From assembly GCA_002305075.1 (NCBI GenBank), contig DBQC01000023.1:1-51999 (forward strand): a stretch of 51,999 nucleotides of DNA, in the 5' to 3' direction. The notes below the pieces were generated by a model, which was given only the letters and a program-made list of their open reading frames with translations, made no database searches and had not been told where the DNA came from. This stretch comes from Ruminococcaceae bacterium UBA1404 (GTDB taxonomy: Bacteria > Bacillota > Clostridia > Oscillospirales > Ruminococcaceae). Of this stretch, positions 34,695-42,366 are shown piece by piece. Position numbers and translations under genes: made by a program. Position 1 is the first letter of the stretch, and every line of letters begins with the position of its first letter.

Positions 34695-35960
34695 TTGTTT
34701 ATCGATTATGTAAAAATCAAGGTAAAGGCCGGCGACGGCGGCGGCGGTGCCGTGAGTTTTCATCGGGAGAAGTATGTCAGCGCCGGCGGTCCCGACGGCG
34801 GGGACGGCGGCAAGGGCGGCGATGTGGTCTTTGTGGTCAACCCCGGGGCTTCCAGCCTCATCGACTACCGCTATAAAACCAAATTCGAGGCCGAAAACGG
34901 CCAGCCAGGCGGCAACCGCAAATGCACGGGACGCAGCGGCAAGGATTTGGTGCTCCGTGTGCCGGCCGGCACGGTGGTGCGGGATGTGGCCACCGGCCGG
35001 GTTTTGGCCGACCTTTCGGGCGACGAGCCGGTTGTCATCGCCAAGGGGGGCCGGGGTGGCTGGGGCAATGCCCGTTTTGCCACCCCCACCCGTCAGATTC
35101 CCCGCTTTGCCAAGCCCGGCCTGCCCGGCGAGGCCTTTGAGCTGAGTTTGGAGCTCAAGCTTATTGCCGATGTGGGGCTGGTGGGCTTTCCCAATGTGGG
35201 CAAGTCGACGCTCATCTCGGCGGTGAGCGGCGCACGGCCCAAGGTGGCCAACTACCCCTTTACCACCCTGACCCCGGTGTTGGGCGTGGTAAAAATCGAC
35301 GAGGCTTCAAGCTTTGTGATGGCCGACATCCCCGGCCTTATCGAGGGGGCCAGCGAGGGTGTGGGTCTGGGCCACGCCTTTTTGCGCCATGTCGAGCGCT
35401 GCCGCCTCATTCTCCATGTGGTGGACGCATCGGGCATAGAGGGTCGCGACCCCAAGGAGGACTTTGATAAAATTAACCTCGAGCTGGCCCGGTTTTCCCC
35501 TGAGCTGGCCCGGCAGCCCCAGATTGTGGCCGCCAATAAATGCGATATTGCCAGCCCCGAGCAAATCGAGGCGCTGCGCGAATTTGTAGAGGCTCAGGGC
35601 TACACCTTTTTCCCCATATCGGCCGCCGCCCATCAGGGGCTTGAGCCGCTTATCAATCACATCAGCACCCGACTGGCTCATCTGCCGCCGGTGCGGGTCT
35701 ACGAGCCCGAGCCCCTGCCGGTGGAGGATGTGCAGGAGCGGGACCGCTTCGACATCCGGGTGGAGCAGGGCGTCTATTATATCGACGCACCCTTTTTGGT
35801 GCGCATTCTCGAAATGGCCAACATGGACGACTACGAGTCGCTCCAATACTTCCAGCGGGTGCTCCAAAAGAGCGGCGTCATCGATGCGCTGGAAGAACTG
35901 GGCATCCAAGAGGGTGCCACCGTGGACATTGACGGCTTTGCCTTTGAATATATGCGATAG
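34695..35960 (+). CDS. obgE: GTPase Obg (CgtA)
   Basis: Large-subunit assembly and stress GTPase, 421 residues. TTG start at 34695 with AGGAGGCGAG just upstream. Obg domain 1-158 with the six Gly-rich stretches (KAGDGGGGAVSFHREKY, GGDGGKGGDVVF, GRSGKDLVL, KGGRGGWGN). The G domain has GFPNVGKST (G1, near 168), FTTLTP, DIPGLIEGA (G3) and AANKCD (G4). The extra OCT domain of Firmicutes and Actinobacteria is present from about 350 (RFDIRVEQGVYYIDAPFLV). Mrnc follows after 10 bases. Confidence 0.97.
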   Translation: MFIDYVKIKVKAGDGGGGAVSFHREKYVSAGGPDGGDGGKGGDVVFVVNPGASSLIDYRYKTKFEAENGQPGGNRKCTGRSGKDLVLRVPAGTVVRDVATGRVLADLSGDEPVVIAKGGRGGWGNARFATPTRQIPRFAKPGLPGEAFELSLELKLIADVGLVGFPNVGKSTLISAVSGARPKVANYPFTTLTPVLGVVKIDEASSFVMADIPGLIEGASEGVGLGHAFLRHVERCRLILHVVDASGIEGRDPKEDFDKINLELARFSPELARQPQIVAANKCDIASPEQIEALREFVEAQGYTFFPISAAAHQGLEPLINHISTRLAHLPPVRVYEPEPLPVEDVQERDRFDIRVEQGVYYIDAPFLVRILEMANMDDYESLQYFQRVLQKSGVIDALEELGIQEGATVDIDGFAFEYMR

Positions 35961-35970
35961 GGGTGAGCCC

Positions 35971-36384
35971 ATGCAGGCGCAGGATTTTGCCGTACCGCCC
36001 AGCCGTATGTCGCCGCTCACCCTGGCCTTTATAGGGGACGGCATCTACGGCCTTTTGGCCCGCCGCCATGTGCTTAAAAACAACCCCCGCATCCCGGTAA
36101 ACCGCCTGCACCGCCTGACGGTGGAGCTGGTGGAAGCCCGGGCCCAGTCCAAGGCTTATGCCCTGCTCGAGCCGCTGCTCACCGAGCGGGAGGCCGCTTT
36201 GATGCGCCGGGGACGCAACGCCCACAGCGGCACCGTCCCCCGCCATGCCGACCTGGCCGACTATCGGCGCGCCACCGGGGTGGAAACGCTGTTTGGCTAT
36301 CTCTATCTCATGGGGGAGCATCAGCGCATTGAGGCGCTGTTCGCCGCCATTGTAAAGGAGGCAGACCACCATGACCCGCGCTAA
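35971..36384 (+). CDS. mrnC: Mini-ribonuclease III
   Basis: 23S rRNA 3'-end maturation RNase, 137 residues from the ATG at 35971 (GGGGTGAGCCC upstream acts as the ribosome site). RNase III catalytic domain without a dsRNA-binding domain: LAFIGDGIYGLLARRHVL (Glu/Asp signature in an IGDaxYe-like form), the RGRNAHSGTVPRHADLADYR motif and TGVETLFGYLYLMGEHQRI. It overlaps the first yitT by 14 bases. In other Firmicutes mrnC sits near cysS; here it follows obgE. Confidence 0.9.
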   Translation: MQAQDFAVPPSRMSPLTLAFIGDGIYGLLARRHVLKNNPRIPVNRLHRLTVELVEARAQSKAYALLEPLLTEREAALMRRGRNAHSGTVPRHADLADYRRATGVETLFGYLYLMGEHQRIEALFAAIVKEADHHDPR

Positions 36385-37243
36385 CTGTCGCCGCCTGTTG
36401 ACCGATTTGTTTTACGATGGGCTGTCCGGTCTGCTCATGTCGGTGGCGGTACAGCTTCTGGCAGCCCCCAACCATATTGTGGCGGGGGGCGTGTCCGGCG
36501 TGGCGACGCTCATCAACTACCTCTATGGACTGCCCATTGCCACCATTTCGCTGTTGTTTAATCTGCCCCTTATGCTCTGGGGCTACCGGGAGCTTGGGCG
36601 GGGTTTTATCTTAAGTACGCTGCGCACGCTGGCTGTGCACGCTTTGATTATGGACGGCCTGTTCGCCCGGATGCCCTTTCTCTTTTACCGGGGCGAAAGT
36701 ATGTTGGCCGCCATATTTGGCGGTGTGTTTTTGGGGATGAGCTTGGCCATTGTGTTCTACCGGGGCGGGTCCACCGGCGGCAGCGACATTCTCACCCGCA
36801 TCATCAAAAAGCATTGGCCCCATTTCTCCTTGGGGGCCATTATGCTGGCACTCGATGCCCTGGTGGTGGCCGCCGCCACGGTCATCTACGGCGACATCGA
36901 GGCAGCGATGTACGCCTACATTATGATTGGTATGTCCACTTTGGTGCTGGATGCCATGATTTTAGGCTTTGATAAGCGCACCTTCGCCTTTATCATGACC
37001 AATCGCCCACAGGAAATCACCGACTATATCACCGGCGAGCTGGAGCGCAGCGCCACCCTAATCGAGGGTCGGGGGGCCTATACGGGCAAGCCGGTGGATG
37101 TGTTGCTCTGTGCCGTGAGCAGCGCCGAGTTCTACCGCCTCAAGGCCCGGGTGGCCCAAATTGACCCGGCGGCCTTTGTCATTGTCACCGAGGCCGGCCA
37201 GATTTTTGGCGAAGGCTTCAAGCATATACACGCGCAGCATTAG
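36371..37243 (+). CDS. YitT family membrane protein (first copy)
   Basis: 290 residues with about five hydrophobic helices over 1-190 (YDGLSGLLMSVAVQLLAAPNH, VAGGVSGVATLINYLYGLPI and so on), then a C-terminal DUF2179-like cytosolic domain (MTNRPQEITDYITGELERS, RGAYTGKPVDVLLCAVS). The signature GGSTGGSDILTRIIKK near 134-149 is clear. No molecular function is agreed for this family; some members are suspected transporters. It is followed 12 bases later by a paralogue of the same length. Confidence 0.88.
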   Translation: MTRANCRRLLTDLFYDGLSGLLMSVAVQLLAAPNHIVAGGVSGVATLINYLYGLPIATISLLFNLPLMLWGYRELGRGFILSTLRTLAVHALIMDGLFARMPFLFYRGESMLAAIFGGVFLGMSLAIVFYRGGSTGGSDILTRIIKKHWPHFSLGAIMLALDALVVAAATVIYGDIEAAMYAYIMIGMSTLVLDAMILGFDKRTFAFIMTNRPQEITDYITGELERSATLIEGRGAYTGKPVDVLLCAVSSAEFYRLKARVAQIDPAAFVIVTEAGQIFGEGFKHIHAQH

Positions 37244-37255
37244 GGAGGGATTGTC

Positions 37256-38128
37256 GTGGACAAATGGCTTGGCAAGTCTTATAAAGAAATAGGGGTAGAC
37301 ATATTCTACGAAACGGTAGGCTGCGGGATGATGGCCGTGGGCGTGCTCATGTTTTTGCGCCCCAACCACATCGCTCCCGGCGGGGTCACCGGTATAGCCA
37401 CCATCCTCAACTATTTGTTCAATCTGCCCATCGGCGGCATCTCCCTGTTTATGAACCTGCCGCTGCTGGCCTTGGGCTACCGGATATTGGGCCGGGTGTT
37501 CACGGTGCGCACGCTGATAACCTTGCTCATCAATACCCTGATGTTCGACTACGGTGTGGCCATCATCCCCCTCTATCAAGGCGACCAGCTGCTGGCGGCC
37601 ATGTTTGGCGGGGTGCTCACCGGCGTGGGAGCCGGGCTTATCTTTATGCGGGGCAGCACCAGCGGCGGCACCGACATCGTGGTCAAAATCACTCAGCGCA
37701 GTTTGCCCCACCTGTCCACCGGGCGCATTGGTCTTGTTATCAATGCCTTGGTGTTCGCTTGGGCGGCGCTGGTCTATGGCAACATCGAAACCGCCCTCTA
37801 TGGTCTGGTGGTGACCTATGTCAGCGGCGTGGTGATGGACAGCATTATCTATGGCGTGGACGAGGGCAAAACCGTCATGGTGTTCTCTGCAAAGTCCGAG
37901 CAGATTGCCCAGGTTATCATCGAGCGGCACAACCGAGGGGTTACTTATATTGACGGCGAGGGGGCCTACACCCGACAGCCCACCCGGCTGCTCTACTGTG
38001 CAGTGCGGCGCAACGAGTATCCACGGCTTAAAAAGACCATCTACCAAATCGACCCCGACGCCTTTGTGATTGTGTCGGATGCCACCGAGCTGTTGGGCAA
38101 GGGCTTTCGGGTGCCGGTGGTGGAATAA
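37256..38128 (+). CDS. YitT family membrane protein (second copy)
   Basis: 290 residues, GTG start, same architecture as the preceding gene: helices over 1-190 with PNHIAPGGVTGIATILNYLF, the signature GSTSGGTDIVVKITQR near 138-153, and a C-terminal domain with RGVTYIDGEGAYTRQPTRLL. The two copies have diverged throughout, so the duplication is old; they may form a heterodimer. Function unknown. A G+C-rich stem at 38206-38239 lies downstream but appears to belong to the opposite strand. Confidence 0.88.
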   Translation: MDKWLGKSYKEIGVDIFYETVGCGMMAVGVLMFLRPNHIAPGGVTGIATILNYLFNLPIGGISLFMNLPLLALGYRILGRVFTVRTLITLLINTLMFDYGVAIIPLYQGDQLLAAMFGGVLTGVGAGLIFMRGSTSGGTDIVVKITQRSLPHLSTGRIGLVINALVFAWAALVYGNIETALYGLVVTYVSGVVMDSIIYGVDEGKTVMVFSAKSEQIAQVIIERHNRGVTYIDGEGAYTRQPTRLLYCAVRRNEYPRLKKTIYQIDPDAFVIVSDATELLGKGFRVPVVE

Positions 38129-38205
38129 TCCCATCGGCCAGCCTGCCATCAGCTTAGCGGTATCTGCCTGATTTGCATCCTGCATCGTCCTATATTCGCA
38201 GCAAA

Positions 38206-38239
38206 GCGCCCCGACCTCTAATACACAGGGTCGGGGCGC
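38206..38239 (-). terminator. G+C-rich stem downstream of the Asn-rich peptide gene
   Basis: Arms GCGCCCCGACC (38206-38216) and GGTCGGGGCGC (38229-38239). On the minus strand it is followed only by TTTGC, so it is a weak intrinsic terminator; it lies 25 bases after the stop of the minus-strand peptide gene and also between it and yitT. Confidence 0.6.
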
Positions 38240-38263
38240 CATGCGCCGATGGGTATGTGTTAA

Positions 38264-38413
38264 CTAGCGGTTGTTCTGGTTCTGGTTGGGGTTGTTCTGG
38301 TTGGGGTTGTTCTGCGGGTTGGGGTTGTTCTTATTCTGGTTTGGGTTGGGGTTGGTACGGTTTTCCCCGGTTCTGTTTTGCATAGGGTTTTTATTTTCTT
38401 TGTTCTTAGCCAT
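38264..38413 (-). CDS. Small Asn/Pro/Gln-rich protein, 49 residues
   Basis: A short gene too small for most ORF callers. ATG at 38413, preceded by GAGGTGAGAAAA with GAGGTGAG about 5 bases upstream. The protein starts MAKNKENKNPMQNRTGENR and the rest is a low-complexity tail made of NPN, QNN and NPNQN units; about 21 of 49 residues are Asn. Hydrophilic, basic, no signal peptide or membrane segment. Small Asn/Gln/Lys-rich peptides of this look occur in spore-forming Clostridia, and small acid-soluble or coat-associated spore proteins are one possibility; sporulation genes are close by. I do not recognise a named family. It is followed by a stem at 38206-38239. Confidence 0.7.
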   Translation of the reverse strand: MAKNKENKNPMQNRTGENRTNPNPNQNKNNPNPQNNPNQNNPNQNQNNR

Positions 38414-38522
38414 TTTTCTCACCTCGCTTCACCGATATTATTTTCAGCCGCATGGCAAATATGCACAGCCTTTTATAAAAACATAAAAAACAAAATTGTG
38501 CTCTTTATAAAGGCAAATAATA

Positions 38523-38546
38523 AAGCCCCGCCTTATGGCGGGGCTT
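38523..38546 (-). terminator. Terminator downstream of murC
   Basis: Arms AAGCCCCGCC and GGCGGGGCTT with a 4-base loop. On the minus strand it is followed by TTATTATTTG. It lies about 125 bases past the murC stop; 38547-38670 holds nothing recognisable. Confidence 0.72.
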
Positions 38547-38670
38547 GTTGCCGGTCAGGTAAAACAGTTTTGAAAGTTTAAGCCAAAAAGCGTCATGGCA
38601 GGCGTGCCGGTCGCAGCTTTGGCGGGGTCTTAAGCTGCCTGTGGTACTGCAAAAGAGCAAAAGACACAGC

Positions 38671-40047
38671 TTATAGGGCCTCCAGGCGATGGGCGATCAT
38701 CCGGGCGCATTTGTAAATGTCGCCGCAGCCCATGGTGAGCACCAGGTCGCCGGGCTGGGCCTCTTTTGCCACAAAATCGGCCATGGCTTCAAAGCCGGGC
38801 AGAAAATGGCTACCGGGTATGCGGTCGGGCAGGGCATGGTCGGTGATGCCGTAGGTGTTCTGCTCCCGTCCGCCCATAATGGGGCTGATGACCACCCGGT
38901 CGGCCAATGAGAGCACCCTTGCAAAATCCCCTATCAGCATGGCCGTGCGGGAATAGGTAAAGGGCTGAAACACCGCCCATACCCGATTGTACCCGAGCCC
39001 GGCCGCCATCTCGAGGGTCACCTGCAGTTCGGCGGGGTGATGGGCATAGTCGTCCACTACCGTAATGCCCCCTACCTCGGCCACCTTTTCAAACCGTCGT
39101 CCAGCTCCGGTAAAGGTGGCCAGTCCCTTGGTGAGGGCGGCCGGCTCGGCGCCGGCTGTGATGGCCGATGCAAGGGCCGCCACCGCATTGAGCAGGTTGT
39201 GCCGTCCGGCCACCTTTAGAGTATACCGGCCCAGCTTACGGCCTTGGTGCATCAGGTCAAATTCGGTATGAAAGGGGCCGCTTTGGGCGATGTTCTCGGG
39301 GTAAAAGTCCCGGTCCGGACCCCAGCCATAGGTCACCACCGGCACCTTGATGCGGGGTCGGGCCTGCATGGCGCCGCGGTCGTCGCCGCAAAGCACCACG
39401 GTGCGGCAGAGGCCCGCAAAGTCTACAAAGGCGGTCAGAACATTCTCAAAGCTGCCAAAGTACTCCAGATGGTCGGCGTCGATATTGAGAATAAGCCCCA
39501 CATCGGGACTTAAATGCAAAAAGGTGTGGGCATATTCGCAGGCTTCCACCACCATGTAGTCACTTTTTCCGGCCCGACCGCTACCGCCCATCATGGGCAG
39601 CTTGCCGCCGATGACGGCCGCCGGGTCGTAGCCGCCGGTGAGCAGCATTTGGGTGATCATGGCCGAGGTGGTGGTCTTGCCGTGGGTGCCGGCCACGCAG
39701 ATGGCCTTGTTATAGCGGCGGGTGAGCAGCCCTAGCAGCTCGGAGCGCTCGATGCAGGGAATGCCTCGGCGCATCGCCTCTTGGCGCTCAACATTATCGG
39801 GATGTATGGCCGCCGAATAGACAACCAACTGGGCGTCGCCAATATTTTGGGCGGCGTGCCCCATGTGCACGGTAATGCCCATGGCCCGTTCTTTGTCTAT
39901 ATTGTCGCCGGTGTTGTTGTCCGAGCCGGTGATGGTATAACCCTCGGCGTGTAAAATCTCTACCAGCGGATAGGTGCCCGAGCCACCTATGCCGATAAAG
40001 TGCAGCCTTTGCACCCCATCCAGCCAGTTTTTATCGCAGCGCTTCAT
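38671..40047 (-). CDS. murC: UDP-N-acetylmuramate--L-alanine ligase
   Basis: First amino-acid addition of peptidoglycan precursor synthesis, 458 residues. N-terminal UDP-binding LHFIGIGGSGTYPLVEILH at about 15-33, ATP loop CVAGTHGKTTTSAMI near 119-133, EACEYAHTFLHLSPDVGLILNI region near 175 (kept here as motif only), and DDYAHHPAELQ near 344, typical of MurC. Monocistronic on the minus strand, with its own promoter at 40099-40128. Confidence 0.96.
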   Translation of the reverse strand: MKRCDKNWLDGVQRLHFIGIGGSGTYPLVEILHAEGYTITGSDNNTGDNIDKERAMGITVHMGHAAQNIGDAQLVVYSAAIHPDNVERQEAMRRGIPCIERSELLGLLTRRYNKAICVAGTHGKTTTSAMITQMLLTGGYDPAAVIGGKLPMMGGSGRAGKSDYMVVEACEYAHTFLHLSPDVGLILNIDADHLEYFGSFENVLTAFVDFAGLCRTVVLCGDDRGAMQARPRIKVPVVTYGWGPDRDFYPENIAQSGPFHTEFDLMHQGRKLGRYTLKVAGRHNLLNAVAALASAITAGAEPAALTKGLATFTGAGRRFEKVAEVGGITVVDDYAHHPAELQVTLEMAAGLGYNRVWAVFQPFTYSRTAMLIGDFARVLSLADRVVISPIMGGREQNTYGITDHALPDRIPGSHFLPGFEAMADFVAKEAQPGDLVLTMGCGDIYKCARMIAHRLEAL

Positions 40048-40098
40048 ACGAAAACCCGCCTTTCTTTTAAGGGCAGTTTTGCAGTGTCAATATAGAGT

Positions 40099-40128
40099 AT
40101 TATAGCTTATGAGGCCAATTAAACACAA
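40099..40128 (-). promoter_or_regulatory. Sigma-A promoter of murC
   Basis: On the minus strand: -35 TTGTGT (40123-40128), 18-base spacer, -10 TATAAT (40099-40104), about 50 bases before the murC ATG at 40047. Confidence 0.8.
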
Positions 40129-40149
40129 GCGCATCTAAACTTCATGCGC
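40129..40149. promoter_or_regulatory. Palindrome between murC and spoVG
   Basis: GCGCAT / ATGCGC with a 9-base centre, immediately upstream of the murC -35 and upstream of spoVG. Candidate operator for either divergent gene; no known regulator is matched. Confidence 0.4.
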
Positions 40150-40206
40150 ATAGAACCCTCCCATATAGGCCCATACTATTTTGGAAACAACAGGGAGGAG
40201 CATTCT

Positions 40207-40503
40207 ATGAACATCACCGATATTAAGATTCGCAAAACCTATCAGGACGACACACGGCTGCGGGCCATCGTCTCCCTCACCATTGATGGCGACTTTGCCG
40301 TTCACAATATCAAGGTTATCGAAGGCAGCCAGCGTATGTTTGTGGCCATGCCCAGCTGCCGAGACGAAAACGGTACCTTTCGAGACATCTGCCACCCCGT
40401 CACCGCCGAGGCTCGGGCCCAGCTTGAGAGCCGCATCCTAACTGCCTACACCGAGCATATAGAGGCGCAGACAGATCATCAGCCCCACACACCCATCCAA
40501 TGA
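40207..40503 (+). CDS. spoVG: Septation protein SpoVG
   Basis: 98-residue RNA/DNA-binding regulator involved in sporulation, cortex formation and gene control. The ATG at 40207 is chosen for its GGGAGGAG ribosome site; a longer frame to 40144 reads through the intergenic region. Family core: MNITDIKIRKTYQDDTRLRA, FAVHNIKVIEG, and the signature FVAMPSCRDENGTFRDICHP (MPS+). It is the first of three sporulation genes, followed by dpaA and dpaB. Confidence 0.96.
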   Translation: MNITDIKIRKTYQDDTRLRAIVSLTIDGDFAVHNIKVIEGSQRMFVAMPSCRDENGTFRDICHPVTAEARAQLESRILTAYTEHIEAQTDHQPHTPIQ

Positions 40504-40517
40504 ACCAAACCCTCCCC

Positions 40518-40554
40518 GCCCCCATAAGATGTGCTAAGAGCATCTTTGGGGGCG
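40518..40554 (+). promoter_or_regulatory. Hairpin covering the dpaA ribosome site
   Basis: Left arm CGCCCCCATAAGATG (40518-40532), right arm CATCTTTGGGGGCG (40541-40554), one bulged base. The right arm holds the only purine-rich sequence (GGGGG) before the dpaA start at 40556 or 40562. It may act as a weak terminator for spoVG (only GATTGCTTTT follows) or hide the ribosome site of dpaA. Confidence 0.6.
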
Positions 40555-40555
40555 A

Positions 40556-41413
40556 TTGCTTTTGATCTCGGGACTTAAGATAGCCGTCATAGGCGGCGAT
40601 AAGCGTCATGTTTATCTGGCCGAAGGACTGCGACAGGCGGGGATGGACGCCTCGCTCCACTGCTGCGGCGGGCAGCAAAGCGACATAGAGCGACTGCGTT
40701 TATGCCATGTGCTGGTGTTGCCGGCGCCGGCCACCGACGGGCAGGGTCGGGTGCGCACCCCGCTTTGGGAGGGCGAGCTGACCGTGGGCGAGCTCGTAGA
40801 AGCCGCCCGGCCCGGTGCGCTGCTGCTGGCCGGTCTGCCCGGCGAGGATCTTACCGGTGCGGCCCAACAGGCTGGCCTTGTGGTGGACGATTATTTTTCC
40901 CGGGAGGAGCTCACGGTGTCCAACGCGCTGATTACAGCCGAGGGTGCTTTGCTGCTGGCCCTCTCCCGCCGGGAGGAAACGCTGTGGGGCAGCCGAGTGC
41001 TGCTCACCGGCATGGGCCGCATTGCCAAGGTGCTGCTTAGGCAGTTGGTGGCCTTGGGTGCCCGGGTAACCGTGGCGGCCCGACGGCCCGAGGACCGGCA
41101 GTGGGCCCGCATCGGCGGGGCCGAGGCTGTGGATTTTGCCCAGCTGCCCGACCTTGTGGGGGACTTTGATCTAGTGCTAAACACGGTGCCTCACAAGGTG
41201 GTGGATGCGGGTCTACTTGGGGCACTGCGGCCCGGCTGTCTGGTCATCGACCTGACCTCAAGGCCGGGCGGGGTGGACATGGAGGCCGCCGAGGCTCTGG
41301 GTGTCGAGGTGGAGTGGGCCCTCGGGCTCCCCGGCAAAACGGCCCCCCGTTCGGCGGCGGGTGCAGTGCAACAGACGCTGCTCGCTCTGCTGGCCCTTAG
41401 GGGAATGCTCTAA
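40556..41413 (+). CDS. dpaA: Dipicolinate synthase subunit A
   Basis: Makes dipicolinic acid (with DpaB) from dihydroxy-tetrahydrodipicolinate in the mother cell late in sporulation; also called SpoVFA. 285 residues. N-terminal substrate domain KIAVIGGDKRHVYLAEGL and a C-terminal Rossmann domain LLTGMGRIAKVLLRQLVALG near 145-165, then ALGLPGKTAPRSAAG near the end, typical of DpaA. The start is TTG: 40556 or, more conservatively, 40562. dpaB follows after 27 bases. A hairpin overlaps its ribosome site. Confidence 0.95.
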   Translation: MLLISGLKIAVIGGDKRHVYLAEGLRQAGMDASLHCCGGQQSDIERLRLCHVLVLPAPATDGQGRVRTPLWEGELTVGELVEAARPGALLLAGLPGEDLTGAAQQAGLVVDDYFSREELTVSNALITAEGALLLALSRREETLWGSRVLLTGMGRIAKVLLRQLVALGARVTVAARRPEDRQWARIGGAEAVDFAQLPDLVGDFDLVLNTVPHKVVDAGLLGALRPGCLVIDLTSRPGGVDMEAAEALGVEVEWALGLPGKTAPRSAAGAVQQTLLALLALRGML

Positions 41414-41440
41414 TTATCCGGATTTAAGGGCGGTATTAGT

Positions 41441-42013
41441 ATGCGCAATATTCAAACCGGCTTTGCCCTGACAGGCAGCTTTTGTACATTTGACGCGGTG
41501 TTGCCGGCCATGGAGATTCTGGCGGCCACCGGGCACGACATTATACCTATTATGAGTGAGAACGCCTATAACACAGACACCCGCTTTGGCAGCGCCCAGT
41601 ATTTTAGAGACCGCATTGAGGCCATCGCCGGGCGGGAAATTATCCACAATATCACAGGGGCCGAGCCTATTGGGCCGAAGCGGCTCACCGATTTGATGAT
41701 TGTGGCACCCTGCACCGGCAACACGCTGGCAAAGCTGGCGGCGGGCATTGCCGACACGGCGGTCACCATGGCGGTCAAGTCCCACCTGCGGGGTGGCGGG
41801 CCGGTGGTGCTGGCTGTGTCCACCAACGATGCGCTGGGTAATGGTGCCAAAAACATCGGCCAGCTGATGAACTATAAGAACATTTACTTTGTGCCCATGG
41901 CTCAGGACGACCCCGACAACAAGCCCCGCTCGGTGGTGGCCCTCTGCGAGCTTATTCCCGAGGCAGCGGCCGCCGCCATGAAGGGGCGCCAGCTCCAGCC
42001 TGTGTGGCGTTAG
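41441..42013 (+). CDS. dpaB: Dipicolinate synthase subunit B
   Basis: Flavoprotein-like partner of DpaA (SpoVFB), 190 residues. The start FALTGSFCTFDAVLP, IPIMSENAYNTDTRFGSA and LMIVAPCTGNTLAKLAAGIAD are characteristic. Together with dpaA and spoVG it shows that the high-G+C source makes endospores and uses the DpaAB route rather than an Etf-type DPA synthase. No further sporulation gene follows; a structured intergenic region comes next. Confidence 0.96.
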   Translation: MRNIQTGFALTGSFCTFDAVLPAMEILAATGHDIIPIMSENAYNTDTRFGSAQYFRDRIEAIAGREIIHNITGAEPIGPKRLTDLMIVAPCTGNTLAKLAAGIADTAVTMAVKSHLRGGGPVVLAVSTNDALGNGAKNIGQLMNYKNIYFVPMAQDDPDNKPRSVVALCELIPEAAAAAMKGRQLQPVWR

Positions 42014-42366
42014 AAAGACAGCCTCCTGTGCGGCCCGCATAAGGCCACAACGGTTGGCTGGGGCAGGTTATTTATGCGTGTGTGCTCACCCGGGGTGAAG
42101 AGGGGGCTGCCACTCCCTCTTCGCCCCTGTGGCTAACCAATGAATAGGGGCGCACCATAAGAATATCCTAAAAACGGACAAGACCCCTGCTCTTGGCCTT
42201 AAAATAGGGTAAGGGCCCCTGTTTGAAGAACTTTTTGCAAGTTGGTTCGATCTTTCCTGCAAACGCTTGCTTTTGTTGCAAAATTTTTATAGAATGACGG
42301 AGAAAGACCATATCAAAGGTGGGCGTGGGTCTCCCTTTTTAAGTTTAACATCGAGGAGCGATCAAT
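42014..42366 (+). promoter_or_regulatory. Structured region and promoter before the RpiR gene
   Basis: A 13-base stem (GGGGTGAAGAGGG 42092-42104 with CCCTCTTCGCCCC 42115-42127, one G.U pair) has no T-run. An outer GGTTGGC / GCTAACC (about 42050 and 42135) could close a larger fold around it. A sigma-A promoter follows: -35 TTGCTT 42267-42272, 17-base spacer, -10 TAGAAT 42290-42295, about 70 bases before the RpiR start. Confidence 0.6.

Noticed and set aside
37058..38242. 394-codon minus-strand open frame
   Set aside because: Antiparallel shadow of the second yitT gene. G+C-rich codons on the true strand remove stops from the complement; the product is rich in His and Gly without a family pattern and has no ribosome site.
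38271..38420. Trp/Gly/Phe-rich plus-strand frames (WGCSGWG type)
   Set aside because: They are the complement of the Asn-rich tail of the minus-strand peptide; the minus strand alone has a ribosome site and a hydrophilic, plausible product.
42235..42275. tRNA-like T-loop GGTTCGATC
   Set aside because: No acceptor stem, no matching D and anticodon arms, and the bases lie across a good promoter.
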